Below, piece by piece: positions 24,850 to 34,418 of a stretch of DNA of 64,000 nucleotides. Every line of letters starts with the position of its first letter. Position 1 is the first letter of the stretch. Position numbers and translations under genes: made by a program. Below the pieces are notes generated by a model. That model saw only the letters and a program-made list of their open reading frames with translations, searched no databases and was not told the origin of the DNA. Where the stretch lies: assembly GCA_044228245.1 (NCBI GenBank), contig JBGAVG010000003.1, positions 1-64,000 on the forward strand. Reading direction: 5' to 3'. The DNA is from Methylotenera_A sp044228245. GTDB lineage: Bacteria; Pseudomonadota; Gammaproteobacteria; Burkholderiales; Methylophilaceae.

Positions 24850-26187
24850 ATGAGTCTGCTAATTAAAGCGCTGGATAAAGCCCAGAATGCCAAAACTGAG
24901 CAAGCGCAAGCTGAAAATGAAACCCAGGACAACGCGCTGAATAATCGAGGTGCCGATTTAGAATTATCACTTAGCCCTACGGGCAGTCCTCTTATGGAGT
25001 CAGGCACGATCAACGCGGCTGTGGCCAGCGGTGTTGTCATGCAAAACAGTAGCAATACAGCGAGTACTTCACCCGCTTCAAATTTATCATCAACCAATCT
25101 GTCATCAAAAAGTGCTGCCAACGTATTCTCGGCCAAAGGTGTCGAAGCACAGAATAACAACAAGAGGCTGGCCATAATAGCGGGTACCGGCTTGCTGGCT
25201 TTGCTGGGGATGGGGCTTTATTTCTACCAGTTTGTAGATGCTACGCCAGATGTCGTGATTCCGCAGCGGCCAATAGGGCAGCTGGCTGCCGCCCCGCAAC
25301 CGGCACCGCCGTTGCCGCAGCCGGAAAACACCGCAAGTAACATCACTTCTGCGCCCGCTGAAACAGTCGAGCCTGCAGACACAACCTCGCTTGCTGAACA
25401 GCAACAAAATACGAATAAAAAAACATTGAAAAAGCCGGCAGCTGTTGAGGATGACGAGTTTGCCGTGGCAGAGAATTCCGATGATGCTGACGAGCCAGCA
25501 ATTGTAACGGCACAGTCAAACAGAAAAACAGGCAAATCAAAAACCTTGCAAATGGGTGAATCAATCGCTTCACCCAGCGCTTCTATAAGCGCCACTTCAA
25601 TTAATATAAGCAAAAGCAAGCCGCAGCCGAGTGTAAACCCAACGCTAATGAGTGCTTATGAGGCTTACAATGCAGGCAATGATGCTGACGCACAAAAGCT
25701 CTACAAGCAAGTGTTGCAGCACGATGCGCGCAATGTGGATGCCCTGCTGGGGTTGGGTGCTATTGCGGCGCGGCAAGGCCGTATGGCGGATGCCAACGAT
25801 TGGTACAGCAAGGTACTTGAAGTAGAGCCTCGCAACAGTATAGCGCAGGCGGCCTTGTTGGATAGCCAGTCGCAAGGCAATGAACAGGTGAGCGAAAGCC
25901 GCCTCAAAAACATGCTGGCCAAACGGCCGGATGATGCAAATTTACACGTGGCACTGGGCAATCTGTATGCCGAGCAAGATCAGTGGCCCGCCGCACAGCA
26001 GGCCTATTTTGAGGCCTACAGGCTGAATGCAAGCGCAGATAACGCTTTTAATCTGGCAGTAAGTTTAGACCATATGGGCAAGCCAAAACTGGCACTGCCG
26101 TATTATCAGCGTGCGCTAGAGCTGGCGCCGGACGCAGGTAACATCGATAAAGCCGCGCTGGAAGCGCGTATTGCCGCGATTCAGTAA
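24850..26187 (+). CDS. mshN: MshN-like TPR membrane protein
   Basis: The 445-residue protein has an N-terminal cytoplasmic stretch starting MSLLIKALDKAQ, typical of MshN/PilF-like proteins of these loci, a single transmembrane helix (about 100-120, LAIIAGTGLLALLGMGLYFYQ after break), a long Pro/Ala/Glu low-complexity linker (about 130-255), and C-terminal TPR repeats (about 265-440, such as DARNVDALLGLGAIAARQG and DNAFNLAVSLDHMGKPKLA). It probably acts in the inner membrane/periplasm to place secretin or pilin subunits. It begins 19 bp after mshL. Confidence 0.85.
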   Translation: MSLLIKALDKAQNAKTEQAQAENETQDNALNNRGADLELSLSPTGSPLMESGTINAAVASGVVMQNSSNTASTSPASNLSSTNLSSKSAANVFSAKGVEAQNNNKRLAIIAGTGLLALLGMGLYFYQFVDATPDVVIPQRPIGQLAAAPQPAPPLPQPENTASNITSAPAETVEPADTTSLAEQQQNTNKKTLKKPAAVEDDEFAVAENSDDADEPAIVTAQSNRKTGKSKTLQMGESIASPSASISATSINISKSKPQPSVNPTLMSAYEAYNAGNDADAQKLYKQVLQHDARNVDALLGLGAIAARQGRMADANDWYSKVLEVEPRNSIAQAALLDSQSQGNEQVSESRLKNMLAKRPDDANLHVALGNLYAEQDQWPAAQQAYFEAYRLNASADNAFNLAVSLDHMGKPKLALPYYQRALELAPDAGNIDKAALEARIAAIQ

Positions 26188-26213
26188 TTAAAATAATTGA
26201 TTAGAAACCAATA

Positions 26214-27920
26214 ATGGCAGAGCAAAGACGTAAATTACGCTTGGGCGAATTGATGATACAGCAGGGCCTGATCAGTCAGGATCAGTTGCGTATCGCGCTT
26301 ATTGAGCAGGAGCAAAATAACATCCCGCTCGGTCGCCAGCTGGTGCGCCTTGGTTTTGTGTCCGAGAGCATGGTGCGCGATTTGGTTGCGCACACTATCG
26401 GTCAGGAAAGTATCGATTTAACCACGGTAGTCGCGGATGTGGACGCGCTGGGCATGGTGCCGGAAGACTTTTCTCGGCGCTATCATCTGTTGCCGGTGGC
26501 TTATGAAGATGCCACTAAAACCATGATTGTGGCCATGGCAGACATGTTCAACGTGGTAGCGCTGGATCAACTGCGCGCCATGCTGGGCGGCCAGATACAG
26601 CTTAAACCCGTATTGGCGGCCGAGGCTCAACTGGAAGAACATATCGACCAGTTTTATGGTTATGAACTTTCGGTGGATGGCATTTTACGTGAGATAGAAA
26701 CAGGTGAGATTGATTACCAAAGTCTATCCGCAGAGGGGGATGAATACACGCAGCCAGTGGTGCGGCTGGTCGGCGCATTGCTGATGGACGCGGTTAAACG
26801 CGGCGCATCGGATATTCACTTTGAGCCGGAATATGCTTTTCTGCGCATTCGTTACCGGATAGACGGCGTGTTGCAGCAGGTACGCAGCTTGCACAAAAGT
26901 TACTGGCCAGGCGTTGCAGTACGTCTGAAGGTGATCAGCGGCATGGACATCGCCGAAACGCGTGCGCCGCAGGATGGCCGTTTGAACATGAATCTATGTG
27001 GCCGCCCGATTGATTTCCGGGTGTCATCACATCCCACCATTCATGGTGAAAATATCGTCCTGCGTGTGCTGGATCGCGAAAGATCCATTATTCCGCTGGA
27101 GCGCATGGGGCTGCGCACAACCACGCTGGAACAGCTTAAGCTGATGATGACGCGGCCTGAAGGGATATTGATTGTCACCGGGCCTACTGGCAGCGGTAAA
27201 ACCACGACGCTTTATTCGCTGCTGTCGCACCAGAATGTTGAGTCGGTCAATATCATGACCTTGGAAGACCCGGTGGAGTATCCCGTCGCGCAGATGCGCC
27301 AGACTTCGGTGGCCGAGGTGAACAAAGTAGATTTTGCCAATGGCATCCGTTCAATCATGCGGCAAGACCCGGATATTATCCTGGTGGGCGAAGTGCGTGA
27401 TGCCGATACCGCCACGATGGCTTTCCGTGCGGCCATGACGGGGCACCAGGTGTTTACCACGCTGCACACCAATTCGGCGTTAGGGGCGTTCCCGAGGCTG
27501 ACAGATATCGGCATTTCGCCGGATATTCTGGCTGGCAATATTATCGGCGTGGTGGCGCAACGCCTGGTGCGTGTGCTTTGCCCGCACTGTAAAGAGCCGG
27601 CGAAACCGAGTGATGAAGAGCGCAAAATTCTGGGCGTCAAGCGCAACGAGGCGATTCAGATATTCAGGCACAAAGGCTGTAAGCGCTGCAACCAGACCGG
27701 TTACCGTGGCCGCATGGCCATTATGGAGTTACTGCGTATCGACAGTGATATGGATTCGCTCATCGCGCGCCGTGCGCATTTTGATGAGCTGCGCAAAATG
27801 GCACTTGAAAAGGGTTTTTCAACCTTGGCGGACGATGGCGTGCGGCGGATTCTGGAAGGCTATACCAGCATCGAGGAAGTGATGCGTGTGATTGACCTGA
27901 CTGCGCGTATTTATCACTAA
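26214..27920 (+). CDS. mshE: assembly ATPase MshE-like (GspE/PilB family)
   Basis: This hexameric ATPase powers pilus or pseudopilus extension at the inner membrane. The 568 residues begin with an MshEN domain (about 1-150, LRLGELMIQQGLISQDQLR), the c-di-GMP-binding type first known from MshE. The catalytic core follows, with Walker A GPTGSGKTTTLYSLL near 325, Asp box, Walker B DPDIILVGEVRD and a His box. A tetracysteine zinc motif CPHCKE...CKRCNQTGYRG lies near 460-500. Regulation by c-di-GMP is therefore plausible. It is in operon with mshN and mshG. Confidence 0.94.
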   Translation: MAEQRRKLRLGELMIQQGLISQDQLRIALIEQEQNNIPLGRQLVRLGFVSESMVRDLVAHTIGQESIDLTTVVADVDALGMVPEDFSRRYHLLPVAYEDATKTMIVAMADMFNVVALDQLRAMLGGQIQLKPVLAAEAQLEEHIDQFYGYELSVDGILREIETGEIDYQSLSAEGDEYTQPVVRLVGALLMDAVKRGASDIHFEPEYAFLRIRYRIDGVLQQVRSLHKSYWPGVAVRLKVISGMDIAETRAPQDGRLNMNLCGRPIDFRVSSHPTIHGENIVLRVLDRERSIIPLERMGLRTTTLEQLKLMMTRPEGILIVTGPTGSGKTTTLYSLLSHQNVESVNIMTLEDPVEYPVAQMRQTSVAEVNKVDFANGIRSIMRQDPDIILVGEVRDADTATMAFRAAMTGHQVFTTLHTNSALGAFPRLTDIGISPDILAGNIIGVVAQRLVRVLCPHCKEPAKPSDEERKILGVKRNEAIQIFRHKGCKRCNQTGYRGRMAIMELLRIDSDMDSLIARRAHFDELRKMALEKGFSTLADDGVRRILEGYTSIEEVMRVIDLTARIYH

Positions 27921-27945
27921 GCAAGATTAAAAGTATAACCAAACC

Positions 27946-29151
27946 GTGGCAACCTTTAATTACAGGGCAATCGATCAAACCGGCCGCTATGCGCAAGGGC
28001 AGATAGATGCTATTAACGAGGTGGATTTGGAAATTCGCCTCGAACGCATGGGGCTGGATTTAATTACCTTTAAGTCGACCGAAAAATCCAAGAAAGCATT
28101 CTCACAGAACAAAGTCAGCAACCGCGATCTGGTCATGTTTTGCTTTCAGCTAGAGCAGCTTACCAGCGCGGGTGTGCCGATGCTCGAAGGATTAAATGAT
28201 TTGCGTGAAAGCACAGCAAATCCATTTTTTCAAAAAGTGCTGGGGGCGCTGGCGGGCGATGTGGAAGGCGGCAAAATGCTCTCACAGGCATTGGCGGAAC
28301 ATCCCGATGTGTTTGATGAGGTATTCGTCAATCTAGTCGCTGCGGGTGAGCAAACAGGCCAGCTGCCAGCCGTGTTCGACAACTTGAGCAACACCTTGAA
28401 GTGGCAGGATGAGTTGCTGGGGCAAACCAAGCGGCTGCTTGCTTACCCATTGTTTGTCCTGGTGGTGGTCATGGCGGCAGTGACTTTTTTAATGATTTAT
28501 CTGGTGCCGGAAATGGTGAAATTCCTGAATAGCCTGGGCCAGGAACTGCCTTTGAATACCAGAATTCTGATTTTTATTTCCAATGCCTTCGTCAATTACT
28601 GGTGGCTGATTCTGGCGATTCCAATCGTTGTTATTACCGGTCTAGCGGCCTATATCAGGCAAAGCGCCGAAGCGCGCTACCGTTTTGATTACATCAAACT
28701 CAAGCTGCCATTAACGGGCGAGATTCTGCATAAAATTATTATGGCGCGTTTTGCGCGCTATTTTGCCTTGATGTACCAAACGGGCATTCCCATTTTGCAG
28801 GCAATTAAAACTTGCGAGAATATCGTAGGCAATCGCGTGATCGCCGATGCGCTTAGCCGCGTGCATGCACAGATTAACGCAGGTGATAGCATGTCAGACA
28901 GCTTTCACAATGCGGGATTGTTTCCGCCCTTGGTGGTGCGTATGATAAAAGTCGGCGAAAATACCGGTGCGCTGGATAAATCACTGCTGAATGTCAGCTA
29001 TTTTTACGACCGGGATGTGAACGAGCAGATGCAAAAAATGCTTAAGTTGCTAGAACCTGCGCTTACAGTGGTTTTAGGGCTGATTCTGGCATTTATCATG
29101 ATGTCGGTGCTCGGCCCTGTATACGATTCGTTCGGTAAAATGAAGCTCTAA
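27946..29151 (+). CDS. mshG: inner-membrane platform protein MshG-like (GspF/PilC family)
   Basis: The 401-residue platform protein couples the ATPase to pilin assembly. It shows two repeated T2SSF domains (about 65-190 and 270-395), each with the FCFQLEQLTSAGVPMLEGL or FARYFALMYQTGIPILQAI signature and helix bundle, and three transmembrane helices (about 165-190, 215-235 and 370-395). The start is GTG 27946, 25 bp after mshE. All features are standard. Confidence 0.93.
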   Translation: MATFNYRAIDQTGRYAQGQIDAINEVDLEIRLERMGLDLITFKSTEKSKKAFSQNKVSNRDLVMFCFQLEQLTSAGVPMLEGLNDLRESTANPFFQKVLGALAGDVEGGKMLSQALAEHPDVFDEVFVNLVAAGEQTGQLPAVFDNLSNTLKWQDELLGQTKRLLAYPLFVLVVVMAAVTFLMIYLVPEMVKFLNSLGQELPLNTRILIFISNAFVNYWWLILAIPIVVITGLAAYIRQSAEARYRFDYIKLKLPLTGEILHKIIMARFARYFALMYQTGIPILQAIKTCENIVGNRVIADALSRVHAQINAGDSMSDSFHNAGLFPPLVVRMIKVGENTGALDKSLLNVSYFYDRDVNEQMQKMLKLLEPALTVVLGLILAFIMMSVLGPVYDSFGKMKL

Positions 29152-29166
29152 TGATGACAAGTGCAT

Positions 29167-30774
29167 ATGTTTGAAACCTCTAAAAAACTGATTTTATGCG
29201 CCACCAACAGCGGCATGACTGTGGGTTTGTGGCATGGCACGAAATTGCAAACCTATGCAGCGTTCGGCAATTCGGATGAAAACTACACTGCGTTTAGCGA
29301 ATATCTGGCACAACATAGCAATATTAATGTTTATTTGATCGTCGATGCCGTTGAGGAAGACTATAAGCTGGAAAGCCTGCCGCACACCACAGGTAGCGCA
29401 CGGCGGGAGATTGTCGATCGCAAACTCACTCAATTTAATCGCAATAGCCAGTATCGTGCGGCGCACTTTATCAATCGTTCCACCGATAAGCGCAAAGATG
29501 ACAACTTTTTGTTTGTAGCGCTCAACAATGCCGATTTTTTACAAGGCTGGATGGATGTCATTCAAGCGAATCACGCACCGTTGGTCGGCGTGTATTTACT
29601 ATCCATGATCAGCCAGGTGATCGTGCGCCAGATGAAATTGATGTCACCGCATATTTTGTTATGTGAGCGATTGTCTTCCGGCCTGCGTCAAACCTACTTG
29701 CACAACGGCCGTTTGCGCATGAGCCGCCTGGTGCCAATGAAAAACGTCAAACCCAACCAGCTGGCGTATTTTTATCTGGTAGAAACTGACAAAACCCGCT
29801 TGTATTTGCTGAGCCAGCGCCTGATTGCGGGCGAAACCCCGCTGCAAATGGTGCTGCCTGCAGTAGACGGCACCTATGAAGAAATCGCCAGAAGCATTAG
29901 CCAGGAGCAAGGCCTGGAGTGCAAGGCAGTAGATATTCTGGCGTATGCTAGAAACTTGCATGTTGCTGAAGATCTGGTTAAGACACATCCGGAATTTTTG
30001 CATATGCAGTTGCTGGCAAATGGCAATGTGCCGGATAATCTGGCGCCCGCTACCTTCAGCAAAATCCACAACTTAAACAGCACACGCCGTAAAATCAACT
30101 TTGCAACGGCCTGCGTGGCTACTGTAGGCGTGGGTCTGGCTTTATTCTATGGCTGGCAGGGCAAGCAGCAAAAAGACCAGTTGCAGTTGATTGCGGCGCA
30201 AACGCAGCAGCAACAGCAGCAGTACGAGGAAGTTGCGAAAAACTTCCCAACCACGCCCATCCCCAGTGCCGAGCTGAAAGTCGCGGCTGATTTGGCAAAA
30301 ACAATCAAAAGCAACAATCAATCTCCGCGCCAGCTCATGCTGGTGTTGAGCAAGGCTTTTGAGACTTCACCTGAGATTGCATTATCCAGAATACGCTGGA
30401 TACAGACCAATGACAGAGAAGTTAAGGATGAAGAAGGCAGCCCAAATCCTGCGCAAATCCAGAATAATCCACCCGCTACAATCGTAAACAACGATCCTAC
30501 CAAGCTTATGCAAGTAGGATTCGTAAATGCGGAAATCAAAGGCTTTACGGGCGATTATCGTGCAGCGCTAAACAGCGTGAATAATCTTGTGAATCATTTG
30601 CGCGAAAATGGTTTGGTAGAACAAGTGGTGGTGTTGCAGGAGCCGGTTAACGTGAGTTCGCTGGCCAATTTGCAAGGCAGCACTACCGATGAAAACACCA
30701 CAACAGAGCGTCCGCCCGCGATATTTAAATTGAAAATAGTGTTAAAAACTGCTGATTCGGGAGCCAGCCTATGA
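29167..30774 (+). CDS. PilM/PilN-like fused inner-membrane assembly protein (MshI-like)
   Basis: The 535-residue protein probably anchors the assembly platform, as GspL or PilM plus PilN do elsewhere. The cytoplasmic part (1-300) has an actin-like strand pattern, with weak motif conservation. A single transmembrane helix (about 315-335, ATACVATVGVGLALFYGW-like) is followed by a Gln-rich coiled coil (about 340-365) and a PilN-like periplasmic ferredoxin-type fold. GTG at 29161 is an alternative start, six bases upstream. The stop overlaps the next start by four bases. Confidence 0.65.
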   Translation: MFETSKKLILCATNSGMTVGLWHGTKLQTYAAFGNSDENYTAFSEYLAQHSNINVYLIVDAVEEDYKLESLPHTTGSARREIVDRKLTQFNRNSQYRAAHFINRSTDKRKDDNFLFVALNNADFLQGWMDVIQANHAPLVGVYLLSMISQVIVRQMKLMSPHILLCERLSSGLRQTYLHNGRLRMSRLVPMKNVKPNQLAYFYLVETDKTRLYLLSQRLIAGETPLQMVLPAVDGTYEEIARSISQEQGLECKAVDILAYARNLHVAEDLVKTHPEFLHMQLLANGNVPDNLAPATFSKIHNLNSTRRKINFATACVATVGVGLALFYGWQGKQQKDQLQLIAAQTQQQQQQYEEVAKNFPTTPIPSAELKVAADLAKTIKSNNQSPRQLMLVLSKAFETSPEIALSRIRWIQTNDREVKDEEGSPNPAQIQNNPPATIVNNDPTKLMQVGFVNAEIKGFTGDYRAALNSVNNLVNHLRENGLVEQVVVLQEPVNVSSLANLQGSTTDENTTTERPPAIFKLKIVLKTADSGASL

Positions 30775-31388
30775 GCTTAAGTCAGCAAGATTGGCGTAAA
30801 TTACAGTTTCCGATCATCGGGCTGGGAGGTGCATTAATACTGGTGGGCCTGCTGGTGAGCTTTGCAGATCAGTACCGTACTAAAAATGAGACGGCCTTAC
30901 AAACGCAGCAGAATATGCTCAACCAGGCGCGTCAAAAATACCAGTCTTCGGGCATGGAAAAAGAGATGATTATCCAGTATCTGCCGATCTATAACGATTT
31001 GCTGGCCAGCGGCTTTATTGGCGAAGAGCGGCGTATCGAATGGATAGAGACTTTGCGTAAAATCCATGCGCAGCATAAATTATTCAGCATTGATTACAAT
31101 ATCGGCCTGCAAGAGGGTTACAAACCCAGCTTTTTGCCTAATCTGGGCAGTTTCAGGCTAAACCGCTCTGTGATGAGCCTTAAGTTGGATATGCTGCATG
31201 AAGGCGATATTTTGGTGTTGCTGGATGGACTGCGCGAGCAAACCACGCCATATATCGTGCGCGATTGTGAAATCAAGCGCCCAATCGGCGCGGTGGTTAA
31301 CACAAAAAACATGACTTCAAACATGCAAGCCAATTGCGAAATAGATTGGCTGACGTTACGCGACCCACAACTGGCGGGGGCATTATGA
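30771..31388 (+). CDS. PilO-like inner-membrane protein (MshJ-like)
   Basis: A 205-residue bitopic protein: short cytoplasmic N-terminus, one transmembrane helix (about 13-31, FPIIGLGGALILVGLLVSF), a coiled coil (35-65) and a periplasmic domain, the PilO/GspM layout. It would pair with the preceding PilN-like protein. Both ends overlap neighbours by ATGA junctions, so the three are translationally coupled. Sequence similarity is too low to name it from motifs alone. Confidence 0.65.
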   Translation: MSLSQQDWRKLQFPIIGLGGALILVGLLVSFADQYRTKNETALQTQQNMLNQARQKYQSSGMEKEMIIQYLPIYNDLLASGFIGEERRIEWIETLRKIHAQHKLFSIDYNIGLQEGYKPSFLPNLGSFRLNRSVMSLKLDMLHEGDILVLLDGLREQTTPYIVRDCEIKRPIGAVVNTKNMTSNMQANCEIDWLTLRDPQLAGAL

Positions 31389-31864
31389 TGAGACTGCTGA
31401 TATTAATCGCAATATGCATGAGCCAGGCGACCATTGCTGCCGAGCCGATAGGCCGTCTGTTTACTTCTCCCGTAGAACGCAGCAACCTGGATTACTTGCG
31501 GCAAACACGCAAACCCAATCAAATCAAGGTTGAAACGCCCAGTGAAACAGAGATTGTTAGATCTACACCGATTGAGCTTCCAGACGCAATTAACCTGCAG
31601 GGCTATGTAAAACGTAACGATGGCAAGCAAGGCACCGTGTGGGTGAACAACCAGGCGCTGCAGGAAAATTCCGGCAACAAAGAAGTTGTCGTGGGCAAGC
31701 TGCCAGAGGCCAGCAACCGCATCCCGCTTAAACTGCACGCCAATGGCAGGCAACTTACCCTCAAGGCGGGCCAAGTGTATGACCCCGAAACCAACCGCGT
31801 GCGCGAAGCGCGCAACCACGGCGCGCAAGGCGACAGTGGCACGATTGGTGATAATGGCTTTTGA
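31385..31864 (+). CDS. MshK-like small periplasmic protein
   Basis: From ATG 31385 (overlapping the previous TGA) the product has 159 residues. A signal peptide (MMRLLILIAICMSQATIAAEP) is visible, split here by cleavage near AEP. A short domain follows with YVKRNDGKQGTVWVNNQAL and LKAGQVYDPETNRVRE, which resembles the PilP/GspC or MshK-like homology-region fold. It would link the inner-membrane platform with the secretin. A second ATG lies at 31388. It ends the coupled run of assembly genes. Confidence 0.6.
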   Translation: MMRLLILIAICMSQATIAAEPIGRLFTSPVERSNLDYLRQTRKPNQIKVETPSETEIVRSTPIELPDAINLQGYVKRNDGKQGTVWVNNQALQENSGNKEVVVGKLPEASNRIPLKLHANGRQLTLKAGQVYDPETNRVREARNHGAQGDSGTIGDNGF

Positions 31865-31905
31865 TTTAATTGCTAGTTAATCAATTAATGTTTTACATAA
31901 ATTGT

Positions 31906-33651
31906 ATGCAAAAACCAAATAAGCTACTTAGCAAACAAAAAGGGGCAGTGCTGATTTTAATGGCATTTATTATTGGGTTGGGCGTGCTCGCCTACATGCT
32001 ACATGCCTTTGATCCAGCAAGATTAAGGTTAGAACAAGATAAAAAAACCATGCAAACACTTAATGAAGCCAAACAAGCTTTAATTGCGTGGTCAGTAAGC
32101 CATCCGAATACACCTGGCTTAATGCCTTATCCTGATAGAAATATTGACGGTAATTACGATGATACGAGTGATTGCTACGCAACAAACATAGCCTTTAATA
32201 CTATTTTTACATTAGGACGTCTGCCGCTATTTAAAAGCGATCCCAATTGCATCAACGCTAAAAATAACATAAGCTCAGGTGTTTTAGGCGATTTTCGAGA
32301 TGGCGCTGGTGAAAGGCTTTGGTATGAAGTATCTCAAAACTTACTACACGATTATAACAATGCGGGTGGTGCTATTCCAAATGGCACTTCACCAATCATA
32401 AATCCTGGTATCGTGAATACTCCAGCAAACCCTTGGTTTGTTGTGCGAGATCGAAGTGGCGCGGTTATCTCTGATAGAGTTGCAGCAGTAATCATTGCGC
32501 CTGGCGCACCAAGCGGCACTCAAGATCGTTCAGGTGGCATTGCAAATGCCAATCAATATCTTGATGCCATAGTCATGGCAGATAATACGCCATATAAAAA
32601 TTATGATTACCAATTACCAGCTGTTACACCAGAATTTATCATTGGCGATGACTACAGAACAGTAGCTAAAAATGACCCAACTTACAAAGATCAATCAGTA
32701 GAGCCTTATTACTATAATGACAAATTAGTTTATATCACGATTGATGAGCTAATGGCTGCACTTGAGAAGCGTGTGGGTGAGGAGGTAAGAAATGCCTTAA
32801 AACGTTATCATGATGCGAATGGATATTACCCATTTGCAGCTAAGTTAGGAAGCACCAAATTTTATGCTTGCGAAACAAATAGCCAGACTGGAGTTTTGCC
32901 TGTAACTAATCCGGCTCCTACAAGCGCAACTTGCAGCCACGCTCGTGCGGGGCTTAATGTAACAGCCAATTGTGGGGCTGGCGGGTTTAATGAAGTAGTT
33001 TCGATTTTTTTTCGTAAAACATTAACCAACTTTACTGCTAGTAATGGTGCATGTACTTTTAGTGGCAGAGATTGTATCTGTACTGGCGCAGGCAGATGCA
33101 CTCGTGGAGCGCAAATCTTTCAGTGTGATGCTAACGCTAATTGTGACACGGCTGGTACAACGTCAGGAGAAATTCGATTCATAGGCGGAGAGTTTGATGC
33201 TACGACTATGCTAGGTACTTGCAATGCTCCTACAGCCGGTAACACATGCCAGATATCGGCAGTAGATGTGCGATGTACGGGTATAGGTGCTGGTTCAGTT
33301 ACGCGAAATGTTTGTGCTGACCCCGTCTTTAATGCAGGAACTTCGCAATTGCCGGCATGGATTATGAACAATCGCTGGCAGGATTACGTGTTTTATGAGT
33401 TAACACGTCCGACTAATATGGCTGGGATTTCGGTGGGCAATAAGGTAGCGGGAGCTATAATCGCTACTGCTGGAAGGCCTATCAATAGCACGCCATTTGC
33501 TGTGAAAGGATCTCCGCAAGTTAGGCCATCTTGTGACGTGAATGACTATTTAGATAGTGCTAGAAACGTGAGCCCTGATAGTGATTACGAGCCAACTAGT
33601 ACACTAAGAAGTAACAATTACAATGATCAAACATTTGTGGTGACACCATGA
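31906..33651 (+). CDS. large Cys-rich pilin-like protein, putative tip component or adhesin
   Basis: I do not recognise a named family. The 581 residues start with a class-III/PilX-type signal KQKG|AVLILMAFIIGLGVLAY lacking Glu5, as GspK, PilX and MshP do. A 540-residue passenger with a Cys-rich block (about 325-480, some 13 Cys including RDCICTGAGRC) and a Pro/Asn-rich first part follows. Lack of Glu5 and great size suggest a tip-capping pseudopilin. Start choice is uncertain (ATG 31888 and TTG 31870 also in frame; none has a ribosome site). Codon use is AT-richer than the upstream msh genes. It overlaps the next pilin gene (ATGA). Confidence 0.65.
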   Translation: MQKPNKLLSKQKGAVLILMAFIIGLGVLAYMLHAFDPARLRLEQDKKTMQTLNEAKQALIAWSVSHPNTPGLMPYPDRNIDGNYDDTSDCYATNIAFNTIFTLGRLPLFKSDPNCINAKNNISSGVLGDFRDGAGERLWYEVSQNLLHDYNNAGGAIPNGTSPIINPGIVNTPANPWFVVRDRSGAVISDRVAAVIIAPGAPSGTQDRSGGIANANQYLDAIVMADNTPYKNYDYQLPAVTPEFIIGDDYRTVAKNDPTYKDQSVEPYYYNDKLVYITIDELMAALEKRVGEEVRNALKRYHDANGYYPFAAKLGSTKFYACETNSQTGVLPVTNPAPTSATCSHARAGLNVTANCGAGGFNEVVSIFFRKTLTNFTASNGACTFSGRDCICTGAGRCTRGAQIFQCDANANCDTAGTTSGEIRFIGGEFDATTMLGTCNAPTAGNTCQISAVDVRCTGIGAGSVTRNVCADPVFNAGTSQLPAWIMNNRWQDYVFYELTRPTNMAGISVGNKVAGAIIATAGRPINSTPFAVKGSPQVRPSCDVNDYLDSARNVSPDSDYEPTSTLRSNNYNDQTFVVTP

Positions 33652-34409
33652 ATAGTTATTTAGTTAGGAAACATACAGGTTTTACTTTGGTGGAAATGGC
33701 CATTGTATTGGTCATCCTCGGTTTTGTTCTAGGGGCGTTATTGTTGCCTTTGCAAGCGCAGCGACAGCAGTTAGCTCAATCACAGACGGAAAATACGCTT
33801 GAAAATGCCAAACAAGCTTTATTGGGCTTTGCTCAGTCAAAAGGCCGTTTGCCATGTCCAGCTACTGCGGCCAGCAACGGGCTTGAAGCCCCGCTCGGAG
33901 GGACAAATTGTACTTCGCAATTAGGTTATTTACCTGCTGTAACATTAGGCATTCAGCCAACCGATGCAAATGGCTTTGTCATTGATGCTTGGAATAACCG
34001 CATTATGTATGCAGTTGCCCAAAACAACATTGGCGGTGCAGGAACAGCAGATTACACCACCAGTAATGATATGAATACTGTTGGATTAACTGCCTTAACC
34101 CCAGAGTTAAGGGTCTGCAATTCTTCTACGGGGGTTACTGCCAGCGCCTGTTCAGGAGGTACAGAATCCAATTATTTAATTAACAATGCGGTGGCAGTAA
34201 TTTATTCTATCGGGCCAACGGGCGCTCAGGTGTCAGGTGGGGCAGATGAAAATTTGAATCCCGGAGTACCAACTACTCCTAAAAGTGTTTTTGTTAATCA
34301 TGACATTACTACTTCTGGTGTGGCTAATGGTGAGTTCGACCATATGGTCACGTGGATTTCTCCTTTCATGTTATACAACGCGATGATTCAAGCTGGTCAG
34401 CTACATTAA
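33648..34409 (+). CDS. type IV pilin-like protein with prepilin signal
   Basis: The 253-residue product has a canonical type III signal: short basic leader MNSYLVRKHTG, cleavage before Phe, then FTLVEMAIVLVILGFVLGA with Glu5. The C-terminal part is Asn/Thr/Gly-rich with four Cys. It is longer than a major pilin (about 150-180), so a minor pilin is more likely. It would be processed by a prepilin peptidase coded elsewhere. It forms the end of the msh-like operon. Confidence 0.88.
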   Translation: MNSYLVRKHTGFTLVEMAIVLVILGFVLGALLLPLQAQRQQLAQSQTENTLENAKQALLGFAQSKGRLPCPATAASNGLEAPLGGTNCTSQLGYLPAVTLGIQPTDANGFVIDAWNNRIMYAVAQNNIGGAGTADYTTSNDMNTVGLTALTPELRVCNSSTGVTASACSGGTESNYLINNAVAVIYSIGPTGAQVSGGADENLNPGVPTTPKSVFVNHDITTSGVANGEFDHMVTWISPFMLYNAMIQAGQLH

Positions 34410-34418
34410 ACTTCAGCC

